Shown: positions 9,490 to 20,717 of the stretch, one piece after another | Numbering within the stretch: position 1 is the stretch's first letter | How the letters are laid out: each line of letters starts with the position of its first letter | Assembly (NCBI GenBank): GCA_905221605.1 | Contig: CAJNDS010000336.1 | Location: 535,001 to 599,000 of the forward strand | Source: Symbiodinium natans | Lineage: Eukaryota > Sar > Dinophyceae > Suessiales > Symbiodiniaceae | Direction of reading: 5' to 3' | DNA: 64,000 nt | Notes under the pieces: model-generated | What the model saw: only the letters and a program-made list of their open reading frames with translations | The model's database searches: none | Told to the model about the DNA's origin: nothing | Position numbers and translations under genes: made by a program

Positions 9490-11015
9490 AGGCCTGCTCT
9501 GGTGTTCATTTTTCGGCGTCGGTCATCGTTGGAGAAGTGGTCTGCAAAGTGTGGAACCAGCCAAAGATGGATGACAAGCGCGCTGTTTGAGGCCAGGCGA
9601 CGAAAGGGCTGACTGACGTGGACACTCATCGACAGCCAACAATCCCAGGCCAACCCCGAAGCCGAGAGCAGACGAAAGGTGTGTACCCTAAACACTAAAC
9701 CCCTACGCACCCTAAACCCTGAGCCACCGAAGATATGTTTTGCCGTATCGTGGCTCTTGCTTCGGGAGGGTTCAGTGCCTTCGACGCCGTTCAGGACCTT
9801 AAGCAGTAGGGTTTAGGGTTTAGGCTCTAGGGTTCAGCATCCGAGAGCACGACTTTGGCTTCTTAGTCCTTAACATCCGCGTCCTTAGGTCACTGATTGA
9901 ACCATCTGAGCCTGAAGCCCGTGAGTCTTAAGGGTTTTCAGGGTTTAGGGTTGAGGGGCTAGCTTGCGTACTTGCGCCAGCAGTGCCAGCAAAGTGTGGG
10001 ATGGGCCGAGTTTAATTGAACTGACGCCCTCCCTCCTTAAGGCAAAAACCTTGCAAGGTCCATCTGTAGCCTATGCACTGAAGGAGGACATCTTCTCCCA
10101 GAACCTCAGAAGAACCCCCCAATGCTTTCCATAAACCCTCGGATGAAGCCCTCAGAGCCCTAAGCCCCAGAAGCCCTGGACCCTCTCAGGCCTAAACCGT
10201 ATTGAAAAGCAAAACGCAGGTGGCAGCAGCAACCGAGTTGACTGAAGGTGGAACAGCCACTCATTCTGCTCTGCCTAATTTTAGAGACAACGCTTACCCC
10301 CCAGAAGAAAGTACAGACAGTAGGTCTTGGTTAACCAAAAAACTTCAATATCAATCTCCATCGCCCTGAACAAGTGGTTGCACTGGCATGCTGTCAAGGT
10401 TTTGATGTCTTGCTGCGATGTTTGGGGGGTTAATTAGGGCTTTTGGGATTTAGGGGTGGCTAGGGTTTCGGGATCTAGGGTTTCGATTTGTTTGGTCTGG
10501 GGGGTTTACCCTCAACCCTAAACCCTAAACCTAAACCCTAAACCCTTAAACCCAAAGCGTCCAGGCCCTGACTTCGGCAGCCTTTCCTACATGGGTAGTC
10601 ATCTGAATCAGGGTCCTATATTCCTATATAAAGTACGCGATGCCAGATAGGGTTTAGGGTATAGGGTTTAGGGTTTAGGGTTTAGGGTAAACCTTAGTTG
10701 TGGAGTCGTCGAGTGGGGACTTTCGGTTCTTTGGACAAAGCCCTCCGCCCTCAACGTTGGGGGCTGCTTGGCAGGTGCCCGCACTTATATCCTCACCCTG
10801 AGGCTTTAGGGCCCTTTAGGGCCCTTTATGGCCTTTTAGGGCCCTTTTAAGATGGTGGTTCCGTGAAAGCTGTCTTCAGTTGCTGCAGTTTCGTGCGGGT
10901 TGTGTCCCATCCGCATCCCTCAGCCCCAATCCCCAATCCCCTGATGACCAGGAGCACCCCTGCAACTGACAATCCTTAACCCAACAAAAGCCCCAAATCC
11001 TGAAACTCGAAGCCC
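9490..11015. other. unique DNA with short telomeric tracts, no gene seen
   Basis: Short tracts at 9692-9720, 9807-9835, 10507-10550 and 10648-10690. AGGGCCCT repeats at 10805-10850 belong to the duplicated ARM flank. No convincing coding frame. Confidence 0.5.
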
Positions 11016-11130
11016 TGTACAACTTGGGATGTTCCCCCATATACTATCAGTCCTTAATCGGGATTATAGTACCCCATTTAGAATCCCCATTAAGGACTGC
11101 TAGTATAAGGGGAACACCTCCCAATGTACA
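11016..11130. mobile_element. MITE-like palindromic element, family A
   Basis: Terminal inverted repeats of about 40 bp: the left arm starts TGTACAACTTGGGATGTTCC and runs to CAGTCCTTAAT; the right arm mirrors it and ends in TGTACA. 115 bp, no coding capacity. Related copies lie at 40279-40460 and 60735-60832. Confidence 0.75.
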
Positions 11131-11196
11131 GCCCTAAACCCGAAACCCGAAACCCGAAACCCCAAACCCTAACCCTAAACCCTAAACCCTACTGAA
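11131..11196. repeat. C-strand telomeric tract flanked by 14-bp direct repeats
   Basis: CCCGAAA then CCCTAAA heptamers lie between two copies of CCTCCCAATGTACA (11117-11130 and 11197-11210). The first copy is the right end of the MITE. Confidence 0.8.
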
Positions 11197-11291
11197 CCTC
11201 CCAATGTACAACCCCAAAGCTCTGAAGTGACCAGGCCTGCGGGTGCAGGGCGCCTGGCACCCTGACGGAGCATCAAAGAAAAATTGCAGGG

Positions 11292-11470
11292 ATTCCCAAA
11301 CCCCAAACCCCAAACCCTAAACCCTAAACCCTAAACCCTAAACCCTAAACCCTAAACCCTAAACCCCGAAACCCTAAACCCCTAATAACCCTAAACCCTA
11401 AACCCCTAATAACCCTAAAGCCCCGAAACCCTAAACCCCAAACCTTAAACCCGAAACCCTAAACTTTCAC
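11292..11470. repeat. CCCTAAA tract with CCCCTAATAA variants
   Basis: Near-perfect heptamers followed by decayed units. Confidence 0.9.
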
Positions 11471-11595
11471 AAGCCCGACAGCCCCTTGCCATCCTGCAAC
11501 CCTGAAACCTCAGGCCCTTAGCCCACCGAGGCTCCTAAACACCAAACTGTCAACCCTCAACCCCCCCCAAAGGCCTCACTCTTCACCCTTCACCT

Positions 11596-11740
11596 TTCAA
11601 CCCTAAACCCTAAACCCTAAACCCTAAACCCTAAACCCTAAACCCTAAACCCTAAACCCTCAACCCTAAACCCGAAACCCTAAACCCTAAACCCTAAACC
11701 CTAAACCCTAAACCCTAAACCCTAAACCCTAAACCCTAAG
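11596..11740. repeat. (CCCTAAA)n tract
   Basis: About 20 heptamers with a CCCTCAA and a CCCGAAA variant in the middle. Confidence 0.97.
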
Positions 11741-11984
11741 GGGGGGGTGGTTGTGGGTTCGCAGCCCTGTTTGTAGGGTTTAGGTCTGGGGGGTTTAGAA
11801 GGGTGGGATTCTACGGGGCGGGGCGGGGGGCTTCGGCTCGGGGCAAGTACAGGCTAGGGGGTCTGTCTACAAAACCGGCGCGGGCCGTTTTGGTGAGTTG
11901 CCCCGCAATCCATCCCTGCGCTACTGAAGCTGTTGCAACAGAGTCCCACTAGTAGAGTGATGAATTGTATAGCTGCCCAGTAGT

Positions 11985-12170
11985 ACCCTTATTTCCTTAT
12001 GGAGCGGGGGTTACGTTCCCTTATTACAAAAACCTTTTAGCACAAAAGGGCACCCATTTCAATCCTAGGTTATTATTAATTCCTGAAGAACCTCAAAAAA
12101 GGAAAACATATTCCTTACAAGGGAAATATGGGGATTATTGTTATTTTCCATTTCTTGGAGGTTGTTAAGC
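11985..12170. other. AT-rich insert of unlike composition
   Basis: Sharp drop in GC against neighbours, with a 67-codon plus frame (11965-12168) rich in Tyr, Lys and Leu. It resembles organelle-like composition but I recognise no protein; a nuclear copy of organelle DNA is one possibility. Confidence 0.35.
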
Positions 12171-12300
12171 AAACAGTAAGTTACTGGGCAACCTAGAGAA
12201 TGAGCCACTGTTGCTCATGTGCGCGCCGCCTCTGCTAATCGCCATGTCATGGTTCCCGCAGGGGGCAGCTTGCGAGGCCCCCCCACTAATTGGCTTAAGT

Positions 12301-12380
12301 CAACCCTAAACCCTAAACCTTAAACCCTAAACCCTAAACCCTAAACCCTGAACCCTAAACCCTAAACCCTAAACCCTAAA
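12301..12380. repeat. (CCCTAAA)n tract
   Basis: About eleven heptamers, the last of the left telomere-rich zone. Confidence 0.95.
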
Positions 12381-14270
12381 TCAAAAGCCCCGGGAGGCCA
12401 GTGGAGTTCGGATTCATGCTTCCGGCCTCCGCCTACGGACTTTCAGCCGCTTGAAAGACAAATGGGGTGAAGAGCGTACATTCAATGTATCCAGGATCGT
12501 GCGAAGAATGCACTTTAGCAATAGCTTGGCGATCAATGGGCAAAGCCAAATGGCACGAGCAGAGGGTGCGCCGTAAGTGTTCAGAGCGTTTGTGCTATGA
12601 ATGCCAGTAGGTCGGGCTATTTGTTAGGTGTTGTCATGGTCTCACTCAGGAATCTGCCGCGTTTTCCACTCTGATGTCATTTCGTCGCACGTATCACCTC
12701 CGCTGATCCTCCACTTTGCAATGCATGTCCGTTTCTGGTCATCAATGAGAAGGAATAGTGCCGCAAAGATGATTCTTGACCTGCACTAGTTGCCATTCTT
12801 GAAATGATGTTGTCTTACCATGCAATTTAGAACGATGTGTTGTGGCTCGTCTCAAGATTGAGCCCAAGAATATATCATCCTCTTTTGGCCGTTCGTGTGG
12901 AAAAACAAAGATCGCACCCTTACTTCGCCAACATACTTCCCTTATTTCACCCTAACTATTGCACTCTTCGTTTGACGCCGTTTGCACCCGGCACATTCCA
13001 AGGTTTTCCCATGGGAAAATGCACCTTCCCACGAGGAAAATGAACACGAGGGCACTTTTTTGTTACTCACCCGCCACATAAAATGCCGTTTCGTGTGGAA
13101 AATAAAGATCACAATTGGCTGCGCTCTGTGTTTTTCCAATAAATAGAGACTGCCTTCCCACGGTAGTCCCCTTTTCTAATTACACACCCTCAACGTGGAA
13201 TGGCCATTTCGTGTGGAAAATCAGAGAGCAGCACGGAATCGCGACTCCGTGTGGACAAACACAGATAGCAACTGGTTGCGATCTGTGTTTTCCAGCTACT
13301 AGACCGACCGGGGCAGGGTTCGGGAGCGGGTTGGAATCTTGAAAGGAAGCACTGTCGGCTGTATGGGGGGCAGAGTGCGTGCTCGCATGAGTGAGTATGC
13401 AGCTTCAAAGCCACCATGCCCTTCCAGAACCCTTCAAGAAAAGCAATCCGGAAGAGCCCAACTCAAGCAGTCAGCGCCGGCCGGTTACAACTTCTAGCTG
13501 CTAATGGCTTCGGAGCGCGCGCTTGCCTTTGCGCGTTCTGCTTCTGTTCGGGATGCCTGCTGGGGTGATTTAAACTATAAGGGAGCTTAGGGGCCTCAAA
13601 ATGTTTAGGGACTTAGGGGCCTCAAGAAGCTTAAGCTTTAAAGGTGTTTTTAAGGGGGCCTTAAGGGGACGTTAAGGCTGTAGGGGAGCCTAAATTGGGG
13701 GGGGGCCTTCAAAGAAAACTTCAGCTGGTGCTTGACGGGAGGGGTTGGGACAAGGGCGGGACACGGGCGGGCCAAGGGAAGGTTCCAAGCAATGCATGAC
13801 CTAAGAATTCCCACGATGCTAGACAGACTTTGGAACGACAACCGCCCCCCTTCGGGATCGTCATGAAAAATGTTGCGAGTCAGTCAGGCACACCGGGCCC
13901 ACAGGTAAAGATGGAGCGGAAGGCATCGGGACAAGGCAGAAGTGACAACATCGCACGTCCATTCTTCGTTAGTCATGTTGAACCAGGGTGCATTATTCTA
14001 TGGGTTTGCTTGGCTCGCTAGGCAAGGACACAATGGTTTCGAAGTGTCCCCCATTCCCAATAAACGCAATATACGACGCGCCATACTTTCAATCCCTATT
14101 TGAACATGCTTCAAGTTATGAATACTCATAGTATCCTTAAACAATTGCATGCATTGTTCTGATACAAAATTATTCCAACGAATATCTGATTCATGATATA
14201 TTTTTGTATTTTCTATGCGACACACATGTAATAACAGTTAATATTAATCTGAAATAAAAAAACAAATACT
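12381..14270. other. telomere-poor island, no gene seen
   Basis: Contains a short family built on CGTGTGGAAAA (12893, 13088, 13213, 13250) with imperfect hairpins at 13107-13140 and 13258-13293, and an AT-rich block at 14085-14275. Open frames here are short and unconvincing. Confidence 0.45.
13258..13293. repeat. hairpin, nearly perfect palindrome
   Basis: ACACAGATAGCAAC, a two-base centre, then GTTGCGATCTGTGT. A diverged version lies at 13107-13140. Confidence 0.75.
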
Positions 14271-14469
14271 AGCATTGCATGCATAGGTTTCCATGCTGCG
14301 CAAGCTCTGTTTCGCGCTGGCGTGTTGGGAAGTTGATACGTCTGATCATCTCTCCAACCCCTAAACCCGAAGCCCCAAACCCTCAACCCTACCCTCAACC
14401 CTCTTGCTGGAGCAAGGCAAAGCAAGCTGCATGGCATCTCCGGCCAGGAGCCCAGCAGCGATAATGGAC

Positions 14470-14560
14470 AATGTGGGGGTTCATGTAAATTATGGGCCCT
14501 TTTCGGTACCCTAAACTATAGGGATACAAGGGCCCATAGTTCTCAGCAACCCCCAGGTTT
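14470..14560. mobile_element. imperfect palindromic MITE-like element
   Basis: Left TGGGGGTT...TATGGGCCCTT and right AAGGGCCCATA...AACCCCCA mirror each other. No coding capacity. Confidence 0.6.
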
Positions 14561-14988
14561 AGGATGTACAAATTGCGAGTGTTCAATTGGGGCTTTGAGG
14601 TCCAGGGGGAAGGGCCATTCACAGAAATCCATCGAGAGCACGACTCAGACTCGAGCACCAGCTGTGCCAAGTCTACAGAGAGGTTCAGCTTCGGACTTGC
14701 TTTGGGGAAGGTTCGTCAGGAAGAAGTGTGAACAAGGTACCAAGGTGTTGGGTGATCATACACTGAACTCGAAGCGACAAGCTGTGAGGATACGTCAGAT
14801 AAGTACATGGGTTCCTTTTCTGGGAATAATGGTCCTTGAACTGCTGGTGGAGAGGTACTGGGAGTCTTCGTGCCCGCTTTGGTGGCCACTAAGCTCGGCA
14901 TCCTGGGCAGTGCGATCTTCCCTGCAGCATTCCGTGCAACGTGCAATGGTGATGGTCATGTCAAGCATGACTTACTTGCGGCGAGTAG

Positions 14989-15064
14989 AGAATGGGGGAA
15001 TGGATCCCTATAGTAGTCCCTATATACTCCCCAAAAGAATCCCAATAATCCATTCCCCCGTTCT
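14989..15064. mobile_element. 76-bp palindromic MITE-like element
   Basis: Ends AGAATGGGGGAATGGAT and ATCCATTCCCCCGTTCT are inverted copies with one mismatch. The interior shares TAGTAGTCCCTA with family A. Confidence 0.65.
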
Positions 15065-15798
15065 GCACAGACTGGAAGCTCTAGCCTGGAGCCATGCGAG
15101 TTTTCAGATGACAGCATGGAAGGAGCTGCTCCAGCCTTCGTTGGACCCATCCGCATGAGCTGAGCTGAAGTTTGACTGGCACATGAAGTGTTCATAAGTA
15201 TTTGCTGGCAATCTTCTTGTTTCTACCAGGAGCTGCATAATTGCGTAATGTGGTCTGCGCAGTATTAAGCCATTGCCTTGACATGGCCGCTACAGCAACA
15301 GTTGCTTGAGTCGGCGTGCTACCTAAGTTCATGGATCGCTTGCAGGGTCGCGCTTGCAAGGCAATCGAGTGCAAGGCAATCTACTGCAAGCGTGATCTTA
15401 TGTTACAGCATGTTACAGCTTGCTCTGTGCAGCAAGTCAGTACCTGCGTGCATGCAGCAAATGCTGGCGCCACCGTAGATGCTGCTACCCTAGACATGTC
15501 ATGCATCAGATCCGAGATAGACCCAGCATGTTAAGTGCTCAAACTGAAGTCCATGGATCGCTTGCAGGGTCAAGCTTGCAAGGCAATCGAGTGCAAGTGT
15601 CGTTCCGTCGAACGACAAGTCGCCCTTCAATTCTGACTACCAGTGTGCCGGGCTCCATGTGACGGCTTACTTTGTAGAGCCAGCCAGTGTGAATGTTTCT
15701 GGCAGGATTCCGGTTGCCCGAAACCCATGCAAGCTGGCCACCTTGTCAAGGGTACCACTGTCAATGACATCATCCTGACTTATGAACGTCAGGTAGCT

Positions 15799-16112
15799 GC
15801 GTCCGCGCCGCGCGTCCGCGCGTCCGCGCGTCCGCGCGTCCGCGCGTCCGCGCGTCCGCGCGTCCGCGCGTCGCGCGTGCGCGCGCCCGCGTGCCCGCGC
15901 GTCCGCGCCGCGCGTCCGCGCGTCCGCGGGGGTCCGCGCGTCCGCGCGTCCGCGGTCCGCGCGTCCGCGGGTCCGCGGGTCCGGTCCGCGCGTCCGCCGC
16001 GGTCCGCGTCCGCGCGTCCGCGCGTCCGCGCGCGCGTCCGCCGTCCGCGCGTCCGCGGGTCCGCGGGTCCGCGAGTCCACGTGTCCGCGCGTCCGCCTGT
16101 CCGTCCACGCGT
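15799..16112. repeat. (CGCGTCCG)n minisatellite
   Basis: Eight-base units with length variants, open in several frames on both strands as Arg/Ala/Ser or Arg/Thr/Asp repeats. I treat these ORFs as repeat artefacts. A second array is at 17298-17690. Confidence 0.9.
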
Positions 16113-16330
16113 ACGAGTGTCTCTGCGCCGCGTCAGCGCGCTTGTGCCCACCCACACAGAGTGCAGTGCAAGTCCGACTTTTTTTTGAAAGGACAAGTGG
16201 AAACCCTGAAGCCCCAACACAAGACTAGAGATCCTGCCCCCGAATTGCAGAGCAGCGCAAGGTCACAGGAGTTATTCGGAAACCCACACGTAATTTCTTG
16301 AAAGGTACGAGCAGCACACGCCCCACACCC

Positions 16331-17040
16331 CTGAATCCGAAACAATGTTTCAGCGAAACAGCCCCAAACCGTTAAACCCAACCCCCCCATCTCGACCCCG
16401 ACAAGGGGGGTTGGGTTGGCTTGTAACAGCCCCAAACCCCCAAACCCAACCCCCATCTTGACCGGGGTTTGCTTGAAATACAGCCCCAAACCCTTACACC
16501 CAAACCCCCGATCTGGATACTTGAAAAGGCTCAAACCCTTAAACTCAACCCCCCCCCCCCCCCCATCCTAGACCTTTGCTCGAAATACTGCCCCAAACGC
16601 CGAAACCCAACCCCTTCCATCGGTAACCCCGAGCTCAACCCCCCCATCTGCACCCCGGGAAGGGGGTTGGGCCAACCCATGGCAATACAGCCCCAAACCC
16701 CCAAACCCAAAACCCCCCCCCTCATCTGGACTGCGAGAAGGGGGTTTGCTTGAAACACAGCCCAAGCCCCCCTATCGCAAGGTTTGCTTGAACCCCAACC
16801 TAAACCCAACCCCCCGATCTGAGTACGGTTTGGGTTTGCTTGAAATACAGCCCCCTAAACCCAATCACCCCCATCAGGACCCCCTAAACCCAACCCCGAC
16901 ACCTGGACCGAGAAGGGGGGGTTGGGTTTGCTTATAAGACAGCCCCAAACCCTCAAACCCAACCCCCATGTCGACCCGAACCCCCCCAGCTGGACCCCGA
17001 GAGGGGGTTAAGGGTTAACCTTAAACCCAACCCCAAACAA
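16331..17040. repeat. C-rich palindromic satellite, about ten units
   Basis: Units of about 60-80 bases run CAGCCCCAAACCC, AAACCCAACCCCC, ATCTGGACCCCGA, GGGGGTTGGGTTTGCTTG, AAATA. The CCCAACCCCC and GGGGGTTGGG parts are inverted copies, so each unit can fold. Confidence 0.8.
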
Positions 17041-17290
17041 AAGAAGGGTTGGGCCCCCTCGCCAAGGCCTCGAAACTGGCCCCAGTTTTCTAGGCACCTA
17101 AACCTCATTTAAAGTTTTCTGTAAGCCAGCTACAAAACAAAATTGCTCCACCCTGTGGAAACTTTTCCGACATATATGTCAGGAATGCATTCAAGCTGCA
17201 AGTGCCGCGCAAGAAGATTTCACATTCCGAAACCGAAAGTCTTAGATGAGGTTTTCCAGCGAAAGGCTTGCATACATCCGCCTATATGTT
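17041..17290. other. unique spacer, nothing recognised
   Basis: No open frame of note and no telomeric repeat. Confidence 0.4.
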
Positions 17291-17297
17291 CGCGGGT

Positions 17298-17690
17298 CTG
17301 AGCGCTTTTAGTTTTGCGCGTCCGTGTGCGCGTCAGTGGTTCACCGTGCCCGCACGTCTGCATATCCGCGAGTCCGCGTGCGCGTCCGCATGTCCATGCG
17401 TCCGCGTGTCTGCGCCTCCGCGCCTCCGCGTGTCCGCGTGTCCGCACGTCCGTGGGTCCGCGTGTCCGCGCGTCCGTGGGTCCGCGCGTCCGCGCGTCCG
17501 CGCGTCCGCGGGTCCACGGGTCCGCGCGTCCGCGTGTCCGCGCGTCCGCGTGTCCGCGCGTCCGCGCGTTCGCGCGTCCGCGCGTCCATAAGTCCGCGCC
17601 GCGAGTCCGCACGTCCGCGTGTTCGCGCGTCCGCGCTGCGTGTTCGCGCCCGCGCGTCCGCGCGTCCGCGTGTCCGCGCGGGTTCCCTTG
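17298..17690. repeat. second (CGCGTCCG)n minisatellite
   Basis: Same 8-base unit as 15799-16112 with more CGTG and CACG variants. Low-complexity ORFs here are artefacts. Confidence 0.9.
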
Positions 17691-17699
17691 CGCCAAACT

Positions 17700-18560
17700 T
17701 TTGCAGCTATATAGTGTTCATGAGTGGGCAACCTGGGGAAGGCAGAGAGCATCTTTTGGCTGAGAAGTTCTTCTTGAAAGACGTCACCCTGGAGGTGTAG
17801 CTTCTGGGTCTCCGTTGCCACGTCTTCTGGCTGGGCATCGCAGACAGGACCGAAACGTCTGATGATCTGCGATACTCTTTCGCAAAGTGTTCCGAGCAGG
17901 GGCTGCCGCGATTGCATCCTCTTCAGCGGCTCCTGTCACAAGCGGAGCCTAAGCTAAGAAACCACTCTGCCTTCATTGGGCTTGCTTTGTTTCGCTGTGC
18001 TGCCACCGTCAGGTTGCTTTGGGAGTCATAGAACCCCGCAATGGAAGTCAGGAGCTGGCCCACTGCACTGCACCAGCCTAAGGGTGCTACTGTCATGTAC
18101 CCGTTGCCAAGACCGATCTCTCGATTTTTAGTACCCAGAATTAGGAAGCAATTAAGAGCATCCCAATGAGCCTCCGCCTTGTTTGTGCCCGCGAGAGCGA
18201 CATGACCTACCTACGACCCGGAGTTGAGAAGATCATCTGAGTTGTCATTCCCAGTTCCGAGATGCAGTTCATACCCCCATGTGCTCAACACCGCCCATTC
18301 TGGTTCCGATCAAGCAGTTCATTCCCTCATGAGCTCGCACCTGTCTTGGAGGTGTTGTCACGGGTCGGAGAGCTTCGGTCTGCCCACTTTTGCAACTGAC
18401 ACCATCCGGGTTGCATTGATTTGGTGCAAGCGCTAGCAGCCTGGAGCTAGCCACGGAGGTTTCAGATCTTCAGGAAACCTCTGCCTGCAAAAGGCCAGAT
18501 GCCAGCGCAGACTCAAGTAGCCTCGACGGTGACTTGTGCGCTGGGCTCCTTGTGAGCGTA
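17700..18560. other. unique DNA, no gene seen
   Basis: Scattered short frames without family features. Confidence 0.4.
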
Positions 18561-18564
18561 GCAG

Positions 18565-20690
18565 GAGGCCTGGCCAGGGCCTTGCTCCAGACTCGACGCA
18601 GTGCGCCTTCTCAACAGGGCCACCCCAACTCTAAGCCTAAAGCGTAAACCTAAACCCTAAACTCCCTAAACCCTAAAACCTAACACCCAAAAGCTTCCAC
18701 GCCTTGGTCTGTGTGTGGGTCTTCCACTGCTGCTGAATCTTCGAGTCAAGGTGGGCTGAAGAGGGCCTGCGCAGTGGGGCGTTCGAAGCGAGCTGTGGCG
18801 CAGGCGCCAGTGCTTTGGCACGCAGCCAGTGTTCGGAGATCTTGATTAGGAGACCCAACACGGACTCCGGAACCTGGTGACGCGCTCGTGATCCGTGATT
18901 AGGCGACAAGCTCCAGAGCAATTCGGAGCTCGAAGCAGCCGGCCGAAAGCAAAAGCTGTCAGTACCGAGGGTACTCCAGGAGCTCTTCGTGAAGATTCGT
19001 AGGCATCAAGGATCAGATTGACTGGTGCCAATTCTCGGCAGCTTTTGTCGCAGCATGTGGTCAGAAATCTTCTACAACTGAATTCCCTGCTTGCGCCTCT
19101 GCACATCACTGGCATTTCGTTGCCAGTTCGGTGTACACGCAGGCTGCCACCCTGCGCGTGCGACATCCAGCCTTAACAATAAGAAGCGTCTGATGCAGGA
19201 CCATGCGGGACACGTCGCAGTTCCCTCTACAAGTGTTTTCCGTGTACACACAGGCTGCCGTCCTGTGTGTTTGACATCGCGCCCAGTCACCAGAAGCGTT
19301 TGATGCAGGACAAAGTGGGACATGTGGCATTTCACACTACAAGGAGGTGCATTCCAGGGCATAGCGAGAAGGTCCGACGCTCTCCGAGTCAGTCTCGTGT
19401 CACCGCCCGCCACCGCCGCCCGAGCATTGCCCCGCATGCAGTCCGCTATAGTCCACGTGCATCGTTTGTGCAGTGTCTGAAGTCCGGCCCTGTGTGGAGA
19501 ACTGGACGCTCTCTGAGGCAACACATCCTGGTGCACCTTTGCCCATTTCAGTGCCCGGGCATACAGCAGAACGAGCGAGTGCTGGCTCTTCCCAGCGCTC
19601 GTGGCTCAACTCACAAGGAGCCACGCCCGTGAGCGCCCCATGCAGGTTTCGGGTTCAGAAGGGTCAAGCGGTTAAGCTCGAAAGTTTCCGAAGTGACTAC
19701 GTAAAGAAGCATGACAAAGCTCGTAGGCCTTAGGTACCCTACGGCTTTGGAACTGAAAGTGATGCTACTCTAAGGAGAGTTTTCTCTTTGAATGACCGCC
19801 GACCAACCCAACGTGCCTCATGCGTGCTTGTGTCGTCGCTTGGTTTACGGGGCAGACGTACCGACCGATTGTAAACTACGGCCGAAACCAAGCCACGAAT
19901 CATCGGCGACTGCGATGACACCCGCGCGGTGGGCAGCGATTCTTCAGTGATTCTTCAAACCCTAGCCGGATCTTTGCGACATTGTTCTTCGGTATCGCAA
20001 GCTTCCTTCCACATGAGTGCCTACGAAACAGAGTCCAGTGTGGCTTATGCTCCTGCTTAGAACCAGCTTCCAGTACGTTACAGCTTCCCACACCTGGTGC
20101 AGCCAGCGCGTGAGGTTCCAGATCTCTCAGTGCCGTGCTGAAGCCACAAGAATTCCAGTCGAATGCCAGGAGCGTTCTGGACCTCCGTCCTAGAAATCGT
20201 GGCTCGAGCGTATTCTTCTTGATCCTGGACTCTGCTCATCCTGAAATGTCTTCATTCAGGAGGCTTTGGCGTTTCTTTCTTGAAGTTTCGAGGTCTCCTC
20301 AGTGTGCAGGGGTTGGTGCTGAACGAGTTCCCCCCGTGCCGTTCCTCTCGTCACAGCCCACTCCCACCAGCCTTTTCTGCACCGTGCGAGGAAGGCATAT
20401 GGCCTTCGTCGTGCCAGGACTGCCAAGAGGCCTGCACAGATTTCCCGTACGTGCGCTTAGCAGGACTAGACATGTGCCCATGTTTCTGAGAAGAAGCCAC
20501 CTCGCTCTTGTGAAGGAATCTCGTGCTCGCTTCTGCTTGCTGTCGCTGTGCCCCCCTTGCACCCGGCTTTAGACGTCCTGAGCATGCCCGACTGAGAGAG
20601 CTTGGTAGCAGGTCTCTGCATCTTGGCTTCAACCCTCAACGCACGTGGGCCGCCTGATAGCCTTGCCCGGATCACGGGCCAGGGGGCGCT
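18565..20690. repeat. ~2.15 kb tandem segmental duplication, copy 1
   Basis: Matches 20718-22875 at high identity over most of its length, including frames at 20135-20572 and 22196-22753. Copy 1 alone has a decayed telomeric tract (18625-18688) and an internal ~112-bp tandem repeat (19130-19240 and 19243-19350). Copy 2 has a different ~180-bp middle segment (about 21320-21510). Confidence 0.9.
20135..20572 (+). CDS. hypothetical ORF in duplicated unit, copy 1
   Basis: 145 codons, kept open in both copies with few replacements (partner 22196-22753 starts earlier). It is Ser/Arg/Leu-rich with several Cys and shows no domain I recognise. The two copies are so alike that the open frame says little about selection. 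It may be non-coding DNA whose frame has not yet decayed. Confidence 0.2.
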   Translation: MLKPQEFQSNARSVLDLRPRNRGSSVFFLILDSAHPEMSSFRRLWRFFLEVSRSPQCAGVGAERVPPVPFLSSQPTPTSLFCTVRGRHMAFVVPGLPRGLHRFPVRALSRTRHVPMFLRRSHLALVKESRARFCLLSLCPPCTRL

Positions 20691-20717
20691 ATAGGAACAA
20701 TGTGCCTTAAACCCGAA

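Noticed and set aside
13998-14225. 75-codon minus-strand ORF in AT-rich DNA as an organelle gene
   Set aside because: Composition is suggestive but I recognise no organelle protein in it; kept only as an AT-rich patch.
15799-16112. Arg/Ala- or Arg/Thr/Asp-rich proteins on both strands
   Set aside because: An 8-bp repeat read in all frames gives such ORFs automatically; the same holds for 17298-17690.
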